DNA from: Azospirillum oryzae
Lineage (GTDB): Bacteria; Pseudomonadota; Alphaproteobacteria; Azospirillales; Azospirillaceae
DNA length: 64,000 bases
Direction of reading: 5' to 3'
Assembly (NCBI RefSeq): GCF_900177515.1
Contig: NZ_FXAK01000004.1
Span: 186,001 to 250,000 of the forward strand
Shown: one piece after another, positions 19,325-28,011 of the stretch
Layout: each line of letters begins with the position of its first letter
Position numbering within the stretch: position 1 is the first letter of the stretch
Translations under genes and position numbers: made by a program
The notes under the pieces: model-generated
What the model was told of the DNA's origin: nothing
Database searches by the model: none
What the model saw: the letters and a program-made list of their open reading frames with translations, nothing else

Positions 19325-19700
19325 CTCGGCCCTGATCGCCCGTTCGCCGGACTTGGCGCAAGCGATCACGGTGGCCCGCGCCTTTCGAGCAATGGTCCGG
19401 GGGCAACGAACCAGAGAGCTGGGCAACTGACTGTTGACGGCGGACGGCACCCCCTTGGCGGACTTTGCCAATGGTTTGCAGCGCGATCTCGCTGCGGTAC
19501 GGGCGGCTCTGTCTCTGCCGTGGAGCACCGGGCCGGTGGAGGGGCAGATCAGCAGGCTGAAGACGATCAAGCGCATGATGAAGGCGGCTTCGATCTGCTG
19601 CGTCATCGCATAATTGAGGCTGCCTGAATGCCCACGCTCAGGTTGCTACCCTGCACCGGGAATGCGGATGGGCCAGTATCCAGCCGGCACTGACAGTCGC
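19325..19700 (+). pseudogene. 3' end of an ISL3-family transposase (copy c)
   Basis: Plus-strand translation gives VSALIARSPDLAQAITVARA, then an in-frame stop (RTRELGN followed by TGA where relatives have DNW), then ADFANGLQRDLAAVRAALSL and GPVEGQISRLKTIKRMMKAA. Bases 19353-19700 are the inverted copy of 11303-11650. The element end joins an IS630-type remnant at about 19690. Confidence 0.75.
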
Positions 19701-20055
19701 GCCCTATGTGCTCGATGGGGCGGTCAACGGCGTCATCTTCCGCGCCTATATCGAGCAGGTCCTGGCGCCAACACTGAAGGCCGGCGATATCCTGCTCCTC
19801 GACAATCTGCCCAGCCACAAGGTCTCTGGGGTGCGCGAAGCAATCGAGGCGCAGGGCGCGGAGATCCTTTACCTGCCGCCCTACAGCCCCGACCTCAATC
19901 CCATCGAGCAGGCTTTCGCCAAGCTCAAGACACTCCTGCGAAAAGCTGCCGAGCGCTCCCGCGACGGTCTCTGGACCGCCATCGGACGTATCATCGACCT
20001 GTACAAGCCTGAAGAGTGCAAAAACCTCTTCAAAAATGCCGGATATGCAACCTGA
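19688..20055 (+). pseudogene. C-terminal remnant of an IS630-family transposase
   Basis: The frame reads [20 protein letters not shown], then [20 protein letters not shown] (second catalytic Asp), and [20 protein letters not shown], where the Glu in NPIEQ is the third catalytic residue of IS630 DDE transposases, followed by a stop at 20055. The helix-turn-helix and first Asp are lost; an ISL3 tail replaces them. Confidence 0.8.
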
Positions 20056-20127
20056 TCGGAAATCGCTCTAATCACAATGCACGCAGGGAATAGGCAAAAA
20101 ACCAATCTTGGCTATCCACGCGAGCAA

Positions 20128-22338
20128 TTATAACATAAGAGTTTTCATCGGATCTGGCCAACTAGAAAATCCATTCTCAGAAATTTTATATTCAAATGTT
20201 TCTTGATTGCGGACCGCATGACCATCTCGGCATTTCTCTAAGAACGCTAGAGTTAGCATATTACAGGCAGCCAGCAAGTTATCTTCATTATTGCTATCTT
20301 TTCTCTTTTCATGTATAGTGAGTATTATTTTGCAAAAATACTCCACATAAACCTTGTTAAATTTTCCTTCTTTTGACAAGAATTTCTTGGCCTTTCTTGA
20401 AACAAGGTCAATGAAATGCCATCCGAAATATCTATATAAATCGGGAGACCAATTTAGCATATGGCTTTTGTGAGACGCAAAATTTGTGTCAATAACACTC
20501 ATTTTTTTTCCTGAGAGCAGGAGAGATATTGGAACCCAGTAGTCCCACCAAGGCGCACCAATGAGAAACTCTGTTTCCATTATATCCTCAATGCACTCCC
20601 TATTTATAAAAAAAACATCGAATCCTTGTTCAAATTTTGTTTTTAAACCCATATCTTCATTTATTTCCAATCTTCTGACGCTGATAAAATTATTCTCATC
20701 TACTGTTCCAATTTTCGTCAACTCATTATTTTCTGAGTTAGACAAAATTATATCGGAATTAATTAATCCAACAACAGGTCCTCCAAAATCTTTGGCATTT
20801 CGAAGAACAGAGTCCAACTTAATTAGATCTTTCTTATAGATTTTGGGTTCGTTTGTATGAATAAAGCGAACATTTGGAAATGCCGATACCCAATCGCCAA
20901 GCTCTGATTTGTGATTAACAGAAAATATATTGAATCCAGAATATTCCCAGGATTTTACAGACTCAACTTGTCTTTTGATGTTTCCATTATAAATAGATGT
21001 GAATATAGAAATTTTACTATCTCTTTCGCTATTGTGGTTTTCATTTGCTCCAAAATGAGAATTATTTGTTGAAATTCCTTTTACATTTTTCAAGGAAGAA
21101 GAAAAATCATCCTTAGCGTAGTTAATATAAGCCAACATATAGCTAATTCTATTAATAGATGGCTTTTCCAAAAAATTTGCGGCAACATCAATATTTCCCG
21201 CTTTTACTGCAGAGAGTACGCGATCATAATCAGAAATACTATCATCTCCAGACAATATTTCTGCACATTTAAATTCAAAATCTCCTTCTATAAATTTTCC
21301 ATAATACGACAATATTCTTCCTTTAAGTAAATACGCTTCAGCATATTCTTTAGTGATCGATGTCGTACGATCACAGCTTATTACGGCATTGAATACATCA
21401 TTCTGCGCATGCTGAATTTTTGCTCGAAGCATGTAATATTCCGACCTGCTAGGATCAATAGATATGGCGCAATTTACCCACTTTAATGCCGCCCTAAATT
21501 CACAATTCATGAAAAACGTCAATGAATTCCTGTAGTAATATTCAGATGAAGATCTGTATCGGTATTGTATTCTTGAGAATAACATTTTAGTGTATTCGTA
21601 CATTCCCTCCATAACCATCTTGTCGTGAAGATCGTAAATATCTTTAGATTCTGAAAATATTTCAACATATATATCGATTATTAGCTTTACGCCTCGGAAA
21701 TCGCCCATTTTGTTAACTTCAGACAAAGCTTCAAAAAACACACTTCTATTTCCTTTGCTAAGCACATATGATCTATAAATAAAATTCCCAGCCTCTTCAT
21801 AAGAAAACATTTTAATAGAGGAAAGAAAAGCGATATAATAAGCTTTATACGAGTGCGTATCTATTGAGGCACAAACCTGCGCAAATTTTTTAGAAGAATA
21901 GAAATCTTTTAAAGCATAGCTATTGCAACTAGCTGCCATAAAAATACTATAGTCAGAATGATTAAAAGCCATTGACCTTTTTAAGAAAATCCTTGATTTA
22001 TTGTGCTCTTCTCTTTGGGAAAGAGAAGATACAAGTTGAGCTATTACACCAAGGTTTCCCGGTTCCAGGGCAATAGCTTTCTCTATCATACGAAGAGACT
22101 TATCGCATTCTCCATTTTTAAGAAGAATGTTGCTTAGCAGTGTGAATGCTTTCCAATCATACAAATTTTTAGACAAAATTTCGGTTAGGTAAGAGATTCC
22201 GTATTTATCACCAAAGTTACTAATTATTACTAGAGCATTCCTAAAGCTATCGTCGTTGGTAACATGATTTAATTTCATACTTTGTTCTATGTCTCTTTTG
22301 CTGATTTTTTCTTTAATATCGTAATAAGAATTGCTCAT
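20128..22338 (-). CDS. Large TPR protein with glycosyltransferase-like C-terminus, AT-rich
   Basis: A 736-residue product begins MSNSYYDIKEKISKRDIEQS. Residues about 30-410 form degenerate TPR-like helical repeats (LLKNGECDKSLRMIEKAIAL EPGN; CEFRAALKWVNCAISIDPSR). From about 445 a mixed alpha/beta region begins SKISIFTSIYNGNIKRQVES and continues VVGLINSDIILSNS (about 540), GFDVFFINRECIEDIM and APWWDYWVPISLLLSGKKMS. The order (strand, NSD, acceptor loop with WWDYW) resembles GT-A-type transferases, although no family is certain. So it repeats the TPR-plus-transferase architecture of its GC-rich neighbours but with AT-rich codon use, pointing to independent import. Flanked by an IS630 remnant and gmd copy A. 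Confidence 0.65.
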   Translation of the reverse strand: MSNSYYDIKEKISKRDIEQSMKLNHVTNDDSFRNALVIISNFGDKYGISYLTEILSKNLYDWKAFTLLSNILLKNGECDKSLRMIEKAIALEPGNLGVIAQLVSSLSQREEHNKSRIFLKRSMAFNHSDYSIFMAASCNSYALKDFYSSKKFAQVCASIDTHSYKAYYIAFLSSIKMFSYEEAGNFIYRSYVLSKGNRSVFFEALSEVNKMGDFRGVKLIIDIYVEIFSESKDIYDLHDKMVMEGMYEYTKMLFSRIQYRYRSSSEYYYRNSLTFFMNCEFRAALKWVNCAISIDPSRSEYYMLRAKIQHAQNDVFNAVISCDRTTSITKEYAEAYLLKGRILSYYGKFIEGDFEFKCAEILSGDDSISDYDRVLSAVKAGNIDVAANFLEKPSINRISYMLAYINYAKDDFSSSLKNVKGISTNNSHFGANENHNSERDSKISIFTSIYNGNIKRQVESVKSWEYSGFNIFSVNHKSELGDWVSAFPNVRFIHTNEPKIYKKDLIKLDSVLRNAKDFGGPVVGLINSDIILSNSENNELTKIGTVDENNFISVRRLEINEDMGLKTKFEQGFDVFFINRECIEDIMETEFLIGAPWWDYWVPISLLLSGKKMSVIDTNFASHKSHMLNWSPDLYRYFGWHFIDLVSRKAKKFLSKEGKFNKVYVEYFCKIILTIHEKRKDSNNEDNLLAACNMLTLAFLEKCRDGHAVRNQETFEYKISENGFSSWPDPMKTLML

Positions 22339-22528
22339 TTTCTTCCTCTACTTAGTAACTAAAGTGGTTTCTGTATTCTATTGAGGACGCTAAAGAATTT
22401 TCTCTATCCCTGCGTTCTGATTGGAAAACTCATGGTGTTGATTTCACTTTTATGTCTTGAGGGGACGAAGGTATGTATTGTTTCAGAATTATAGTAAATA
22501 AATGGTTTTCCTCTTCTAAAACAGAGTT

Positions 22529-23575
22529 CTAATAGATACTTGAAAATGAGAGCATGTCGGACTCGACCATCTCGCGGACCAGATCGCGGAAGGCGGTGGT
22601 GTGGGTCCAGCCCAGCTTCTCGCGCGCCTTGCTGGGATCGCCCAGCAGCAGGTCGACCTCGGTCGGGCGGAAATAGCGCGGGTCGATGCGCACCACCACC
22701 TTGCCGGTCTTCTGGCACAGGCCTTCCTCGTCGACGCCTTCGCCGCGCCACTCGATGCCGCGGCCGACATGACCGAAGGCGAGCTCGACGAACTCGCGCA
22801 CGCTGTGGGTCTCGCCGGTGGCCAGCACGTAATCGTCGGCCTCGTCCTGCTGCAGGATGCGCCACATGCCCTCGACATAGTCGCGCGCATGGCCCCAGTC
22901 GCGCTTGGCGTCCAGGTTGCCCAGATACAGGCAGTCCTGGCGGCCCTGTTCGATGCTGGCCACTGCCCGGGTGATCTTGCGGGTGACGAAGGTCTCGCCG
23001 CGGGTCGGGCCTTCATGGTTGAACAGGATGCCGTTGCTGGCATGCATGCCGTAGGCCTCGCGGTAGTTCACCGTGATCCAATAGGCGTACAGCTTGGCGG
23101 CGGCATAGGGGCTGCGCGGGTAGAACGGCGTGGTCTCGCGCTGGGGCGTCTCCTGCACCTTGCCGTACAGCTCCGAGGTGGAGGCCTGATAGAAGCGCGC
23201 GGTCTTCTCCAGCCCCAGGATGCGGATCGCCTCCAACAGGCGCAGCGTGCCGATACCGTCGGCGTTGGCGGTGTATTCCGGCGTCTCGAAGCTCACATGC
23301 ACGTGGCTCTGGGCCGCCAGATTGTAGATCTCGGTCGGCTGGATCTGTTGGACCAGCCGGATCAGGTTGGTGCTGTCGGTCAGATCGCCGTAATGCATGA
23401 AGAAGCGCACGTCCTCCTCATGCGGGTCGCGGTAGAGATGCTCCACGCGCCCCGTGTTGAAGGAGGACGACCGGCGCTTGACGCCGTGGACGATATAGCC
23501 CTTCCCCAGCAGAAGCTCGGCAAGATACGCGCCATCCTGGCCGGTGGCGCCGGTGATGAGGGCAACTTTGCGCAA
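22529..23575 (-). CDS. gmd: GDP-mannose 4,6-dehydratase, copy A (3' end replaced)
   Basis: The 348-residue product converts GDP-D-mannose to GDP-4-keto-6-deoxy-D-mannose, the precursor of GDP-L-fucose, GDP-D-rhamnose and GDP-perosamine. It has the Rossmann motif [17 protein letters not shown], the STSELYG catalytic segment and [13 protein letters not shown] with the active YxxxK. The start is probably TTG at 23575 (MRKVALITG), as in copy B. The coding sequence is almost identical to copy B (49774-50829) up to MVESDM; the last residues are then replaced by LSFSSIY in AT-rich sequence, so the shared block ends at about 22555. Only the extreme C-terminus is altered, so it is probably active. Its upstream region is AT-rich and unrelated to that of copy B. 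Confidence 0.92.
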   Translation of the reverse strand: MRKVALITGATGQDGAYLAELLLGKGYIVHGVKRRSSSFNTGRVEHLYRDPHEEDVRFFMHYGDLTDSTNLIRLVQQIQPTEIYNLAAQSHVHVSFETPEYTANADGIGTLRLLEAIRILGLEKTARFYQASTSELYGKVQETPQRETTPFYPRSPYAAAKLYAYWITVNYREAYGMHASNGILFNHEGPTRGETFVTRKITRAVASIEQGRQDCLYLGNLDAKRDWGHARDYVEGMWRILQQDEADDYVLATGETHSVREFVELAFGHVGRGIEWRGEGVDEEGLCQKTGKVVVRIDPRYFRPTEVDLLLGDPSKAREKLGWTHTTAFRDLVREMVESDMLSFSSIY

Positions 23576-23753
23576 AGGACCACCTAATTCTAGGAAATCA
23601 AAAAACCTATTGGGTGAGGTTTTCCCCCATTAGATTCGATAATCAGAGGGAGATTATAAACGGGATATTCGTATTTTCACTAATTTTATAATTTCTTTTT
23701 TGTAACATTCAATATTTGCCTATGTTGCATTGTTGCGACATTATATAGTTCGT
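23576..23753. other. AT-rich leader upstream of gmd copy A
   Basis: About 180 bases with runs such as TTTTATAATTTC lie between gmd copy A and the IS256 remnant. They probably contain the gmd promoter on the minus strand, but no defined -35/-10 pair can be asserted. Confidence 0.35.
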
Positions 23754-23925
23754 CGCATAAACGCTGCGCAAGGGCAGCTACTTCCCCGGCTTCCTGGAGC
23801 CGCGCCGCATGGCCGAGAAGGCGCTGACCGCCGTGATCCAGGAAGCCTACATCCACGGCATTTCGACGCGCTCGGTGGATGATCTGGTGAAGGCGCTCGG
23901 CATGAGCGGCATCTCCAAGAGCTAG
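23754..23925 (+). pseudogene. IS256-family transposase, left part of an interrupted copy
   Basis: Translation gives [40 protein letters not shown] and [10 protein letters not shown], part of the N-terminal half of an IS256 (Mutator-like) transposase. It is cut at 23925 by the IS5-type element at 23926-25267 and resumes at 25272. The 5' end of the gene is also missing. Confidence 0.8.
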
Positions 23926-25267
23926 CAGGTCGCGGAAAAACGAACATATTCCGGCTTTTTGCCTCTGCTGAGGCTTGGAAATGGCGTTTCTGGCGCCCGT
24001 TTTTGTCAGAATGGAGCGCTTTTTCGCGCTCCGAGACGCCCGGAGCCGCCGTTGAGGCGGACTTCGGGCGTGATTATGCCACCGCCAGCAGCTTAGGCAG
24101 CCGGATCAGGTTGTAGGCGGTAGCGGTCAGGGTGAACATCCAACCGACGCGGGCCGTGCCGCGATGACGCGTTTTGCGCAAACCAGCTCCCTTGATCCAG
24201 CCGAACAGCTCCTCAATCCGTTTGCGGATGCGCAAGGACACGGCATAGCCAGGGTGGCGGGTGGTCCGGCCGTCGATCGCCGAGCGGCGATTGCTCGTGT
24301 TCTGCGCGACGTGCGCAGCGGCGCCCAACTCGCGCATGTTCGCCACGAAATCCTTGGTGTCGTAAGCCTTGTCGGCGCCCACCGTAATGCGGTGACGGCC
24401 GGGGATCGCCTCGACCATGGAAACCGCCGCCTCGCGTTCGGCCAAGCCGGTGGCTGCCGTCAGCCGGACATCCACCACCAGGGCGTTCCGGTTCTCCATC
24501 AGGGCGTGGCCCATGAAGGCCAGCTTCGCCGGCTGCCCGTTGCCCTTGCGGTACAGCCGCGCCTCGGGATCGCTGGTCGAGGCATGGGTTTCGTTGGACC
24601 GCTTCTCACCGTGGAAGTCGCGGTCGCCGTTGCGTCCCGGCCCCGGCGGCTCACCGCTGCCGTCCTTGGGCCGGAAGCTCTTCACCGACGCCCCGTTCGC
24701 CATCGGGCTTGAACCGGTGGCGCCTCGATGGCTCACCGATCAGCGTCCCATCCACCGAGAAGTGCTCGTCCGACAGCAGCGCCTTGACCCGGGGTTGACC
24801 CAGCACGGTGGCCAGGAACTTGGCCGCCACATCGCCGGCCAGCAGGCGCTCACGGTTCTTGGTGAACACGGTAACGTCCCACACCGGGGTGTCCATCGAC
24901 AAGCCGACGAACCAGCGAAACAGCAGGTTGTAGTCGAGCTGTTCCATCAGTTGGCGTTCCGAGCGCACCGAGTAGAAGGCCTGGAGCAGAAGCGTCCGCA
25001 GCAGCTTCTCCGGCGGGATCGACGGTCGACCGATCTTCGAGTACAGCCCCTCGAACGCCGGCGACATCACCTCCAGCGCTTCATCAACGATGGCCCGGAT
25101 CGGTCGTAGAGGATGGCTCGCCGGAACACGGGCCTCTCAGCTCACATAGCTGAACAGACCCTCGCTGTGTTCGTCCGATCCCCGCATCGTCCCCTCTCCG
25201 GCCGCAGTCTCTTCAACCGGAGAGAATCACGACCGGTAGGCCGGGCATAGCCTTTTTCCGCACCCTG
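23926..25267 (-). mobile_element. IS5-type insertion sequence inserted in IS256, with CTAG target duplication
   Basis: The element is 1342 bases. Its ends are CAGGTCGCGGAAAAACG at the left and, read inward from the right, CAGGGTGCGGAAAAAGGC, a good terminal inverted repeat. CTAG at 23922-23925 is repeated at 25268-25271, the 4-base target duplication known for IS5-group elements. Removing the element rejoins an IS256 transposase frame (ISKS, then a TAG/CAG-like codon, then VSRLCEEIDERVKTF). Confidence 0.88.
24074..25187 (-). pseudogene. Transposase of the CTAG-flanked IS5 element, degenerate
   Basis: From the ATG at 25187 the reading is MRGSDEHSEGLFSYVS and then a TGA at 25139. It continues in frame as PASHPLRPIRAIVDEALEVM, RPSIPPEKLLRTLLLQAFYS, then LLSDEHFSVDGTLI. 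Near 24730 the frame shifts and goes on as VKSFRPKDGSGEPPGPGRNG, VGADKAYDTKDFVANMREL and RIRKRIEELFGWIKGAGLRK to a stop at 24074. The DDE residues are visible in different frames (VDG, ADKAYD, RIEELFGWIK). One nonsense and one frameshift indicate it is dead unless recoded. Confidence 0.8.
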
Positions 25268-25640
25268 CTAGGTCAGCCGGCTGTGCGAGGAGATCGACGA
25301 GCGGGTGAAGACCTTCCTGGAGCGTCCCATCGACGGCGATTGGCCGTACCTGTGGATCGACGCCACCTACGTGAAGGTTCGCCAGAACGGGCGCATCGTC
25401 TCGGTCGTCGTGACCATCGCGGTGGCCGTGAACACCGACGGTCGGCGCGAGGTGCTGGGCATGGACATCGGCGCCTCGGAAGCCGAGACCTTCTGGATCG
25501 AGTTCCTGCGCAAGCTCAAGCGCCGCGGCTTGGCCGGGGTGAAGCTGGTGATCTCCGACGCCCATGAAGGCATCAAGGCCGCCGTGTCCAAGGTGTTCCG
25601 CGCCACGTGGCAGCGCTGTCGGGTGAAATCCTCGATAAAC
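25268..25640 (+). pseudogene. IS256-family transposase, right part of the interrupted copy
   Basis: The frame resumes VSRLCEEIDERVKTFLERPI, WPYLWIDATYVKVRQNGRIV (first catalytic Asp, DAT), VLGMDIGASEAETFWIEFLR and LVISDAHEGIKAAVSKVFRA (second Asp, SDAH). Similarity ends near CRV at about 25628. The C-terminal third with the catalytic Glu is absent. Confidence 0.85.
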
Positions 25641-25881
25641 TCAGCCGTTTGCCTGCACCTTCTGAATGGGTCAGTGCACTAGCATTTCTTCATTAGCGTC
25701 TCAGCATATTGCTGTGCTCTAAATGAGCGTCTGAAAGCAAGGCCGAGGTAATCAATCCAGCCTATCAATCTCCCGGTCCCTGCTCTCTGACCAAAATCGA
25801 AATCGCGTCACCACTGAAGCCTTTCAGCAAGGAGGTGCCGCGATTTGACGTACTCTCCAAAAAGAAAAATTTTCCGATTAC
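25641..25881. other. Junction region, no gene recognised
   Basis: About 240 bases lie between the IS256 remnant and the FkbM gene. Composition changes from GC-rich to AT-rich. AAGGAGGTGCCGCGATTTGA near 25829 looks like a ribosome site but no substantial frame follows it. It may be a scar of a lost IS. Confidence 0.35.
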
Positions 25882-26550
25882 TCATTTTGGAGTAGCAAGC
25901 ACATCGAACTGAGGGCTACAGACAACGTCTGTATCTTCATGTATAGGACACCATTTATATCCGAATTTATCCAACCAATCAAAAATTATTTCTGGAGAAC
26001 ATTCAAACCTTGACAAGTGCCCTCTATTTATTTCTATAACAATCTTCGGCTTACACCTTGATATGGTCCTACTAGCCCCAGACAAAACTTTTAACTCCGC
26101 TCCCTCAACGTCAATTTTAATAAGATCAACTTTATCGATTTCTAGGTCGTCTATTGGAAAACCACTTATGCCGCCAGATCCCTCTACAATAAAACTAGCG
26201 CCCCTATTATCAAGAAGATTAATTGACACTTCTTTTCTTTGATCCAGAGCTGCAGCGCAAAAAAATGTCGGGCGATCACCACAATTCCTTATAAGGCATT
26301 CATAAGCTTCTGGTTGAGGCTCAAATGCGTAGACTGTTCCTTCGTCTCCAACAGCTTCTAAGTAAGCAATTGTATGGTCTCCAATATTGGCCCCAACATC
26401 AATTACAACATCCCCTGTTTTGATAAGAGAAATAATATGAGGAAGCAGATAACCGTCAGAATCTATACGCCCACGCTCCTCTGCCCATTTTGATATATGT
26501 GTATCCCCCTCTATAACCCAACCACCAAAGCTTGTCTGCTTAATTGCCAT
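25882..26550 (-). CDS. FkbM-family methyltransferase, AT-rich
   Basis: A 222-residue product begins MAIKQTSFGGWVIEGDTHIS. The SAM-binding core is clear: DVVIDVGANIGDHTIAYLEA at about 46-65 and VYAFEPQPEAYECLIRN next. The FkbM-type signature VDLIKIDVEGAELKVLSGAS is near 141-160. Such enzymes O-methylate sugars or polyketides; here, next to glycan genes, sugar O-methylation is most likely. It is AT-rich like the other cassettes. It reads in the same direction as the T1SS operon about 120 bases away but is probably a separate unit, given the composition break. Confidence 0.88.
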   Translation of the reverse strand: MAIKQTSFGGWVIEGDTHISKWAEERGRIDSDGYLLPHIISLIKTGDVVIDVGANIGDHTIAYLEAVGDEGTVYAFEPQPEAYECLIRNCGDRPTFFCAAALDQRKEVSINLLDNRGASFIVEGSGGISGFPIDDLEIDKVDLIKIDVEGAELKVLSGASRTISRCKPKIVIEINRGHLSRFECSPEIIFDWLDKFGYKWCPIHEDTDVVCSPQFDVLATPK

Positions 26551-26668
26551 TTCTATGCTCCAAGATTAGTTTCACTTAATTTTTCCAAAAATGATAATGG
26601 ATTGCAAATCCTTTTGAGCGTTGATGCCAAAATTGTGGAAAACCTCAATCTACTCGATTGCAATCCCC

Positions 26669-28009
26669 TCAACGAACCTGAGTTCTCTTCCAGTCCTCCA
26701 TGATGAGTTGGGCCTTGTGGCGGTCCTCACTGGTCAGCTGGCCGCCCAGACCATGGGCCTTGGCTTCCAGCCCGTCGCGCTCGGGTCCGGGCTGGGTCCC
26801 GGCGGCGGCCATGATGGTCCAGACATAGGCCTGGATCGGATTGTAGGCCTTGCTGGCCTGGTCGGCATAGAGCGCGCCGAGGTTGCTCATGGCACCGGTG
26901 TGACCCTGTGCCGCGGCCTTGCGCAGCCAGTCCACCCCTTCCACCAGTTCGGGCCGTCCGCCCCAGCCATGGATCAGCATCAGGCCCAGATTGACCTGGG
27001 CGCCGACATTGCCCTGCATCGCCGCCTTGCGGTACCAGACCGCCGCCTCGGCATAGTCGGGGGCGCCGGCCAGCCCGTTGGAATGGATCAGGCCAAGGTT
27101 GAACTGGGCGTTGACGTTGCCCCTCTCGGCCGACAGGCGGCACCATTTCAGGGTTTCGCTGTAATCCTTCGGCACGCCATGGCCTCGGGCATAGAGCAGG
27201 CCCAGATTGACCTGCGCCACCGGATGACCCTGCTCCGCCGCCTGACGATAGAACTCCGCCGCGCGGACCGGGTCGGCCTCCACCCCGGTGCCGTGCTCGT
27301 AAATGACGGCGAGCGCCAGCTGGGAGTTGGCAAAGCCCTGTTCGGCGGCACGGCCGTACCAGGAGACCGCCTGGGCGATGTCGCGCTCCACCCCCTGACC
27401 GTTGGCGTAGAAGGAGGCGAGTGCATGCTGGGCCATCGCATAGCCGTTCTCGGCCGAACGCCGATACCAGTCGGCGGCGGCGGCATGGTCCTGCGGCACC
27501 CCCTGCCCGAAGGCATGGAGCAGGCCCATGTGGTGCTGCGCCTCGGCATGGCCGGCTTCGGCAGCCAGCCGGTACCAGTGCAGGGCCTGGGCGATGTCCG
27601 GCGCGATCCCCAGCCCGTTGGGATAGAGCAGGGTCAGGTTCGCCTCGGCCGTCGGCGGGCTGGCCTTGGACACGGTCTTGTACCAGCGCACCGGCAGGGC
27701 GCTGTCCTGCGCCGCGCCTTCGCCGTTGGCGTAGCACAGGGCGAGCGAGAACTGCGCCTCGGTGTGGCCCTGCTCGGCCGCCTTGCGGAACCAATGGGCG
27801 GCGTCGCCGAAATCGCGGATCACCCCCTGGCCGCGGGCATAGAGCTGGCCCATGCGGTACTGCGCCTCGGCATGACCGCGTTCGGCCAGCGGCATCCAGT
27901 TGGCGACGGCGCCGGCATAATCCTCCGCCTCGAAGGCGGCCACGCCGTTCTGGAAATCCGGCTTGCGGGTCCCGGCGGTTTTGTTTCGCTTCAGCAGTTT
28001 GCCGAACAC
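26669..28009 (-). CDS. Sel1-like repeat protein, third gene of the T1SS operon
   Basis: A 446-residue product begins MFGKLLKRNKTAGTRKPDFQ. It consists mainly of about ten 36-residue Sel1-like repeats (for example AQYRMGQLYARGQGVIRDFG; AQHALASFYANGQGVERDIA; AQVNLGLMLIHGWGG). Sel1 repeats form TPR-like superhelices for protein-protein contacts. No signal peptide is evident, suggesting a cytoplasmic or membrane-proximal role. Its ATG begins 2 bases beyond the HlyD stop codon, so translation is coupled to the secretion genes. In this position it could be a chaperone, assembly factor or regulator for the type I system; that is inference. Confidence 0.85.
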   Translation of the reverse strand: MFGKLLKRNKTAGTRKPDFQNGVAAFEAEDYAGAVANWMPLAERGHAEAQYRMGQLYARGQGVIRDFGDAAHWFRKAAEQGHTEAQFSLALCYANGEGAAQDSALPVRWYKTVSKASPPTAEANLTLLYPNGLGIAPDIAQALHWYRLAAEAGHAEAQHHMGLLHAFGQGVPQDHAAAADWYRRSAENGYAMAQHALASFYANGQGVERDIAQAVSWYGRAAEQGFANSQLALAVIYEHGTGVEADPVRAAEFYRQAAEQGHPVAQVNLGLLYARGHGVPKDYSETLKWCRLSAERGNVNAQFNLGLIHSNGLAGAPDYAEAAVWYRKAAMQGNVGAQVNLGLMLIHGWGGRPELVEGVDWLRKAAAQGHTGAMSNLGALYADQASKAYNPIQAYVWTIMAAAGTQPGPERDGLEAKAHGLGGQLTSEDRHKAQLIMEDWKRTQVR

Positions 28010-28011
28010 AA

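Larger units (their letters stand above)
11303..19700. repeat. Long inverted repeat of an ISL3 3' end flanking 8 kb
   Basis: Bases 11303-11650 and 19353-19700 are inverted copies with only a few differences. They flank the segment that holds the sulfotransferase, one glycosyltransferase and both IS5-type copies. Homologous recombination between the arms would invert this segment. Confidence 0.8.
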
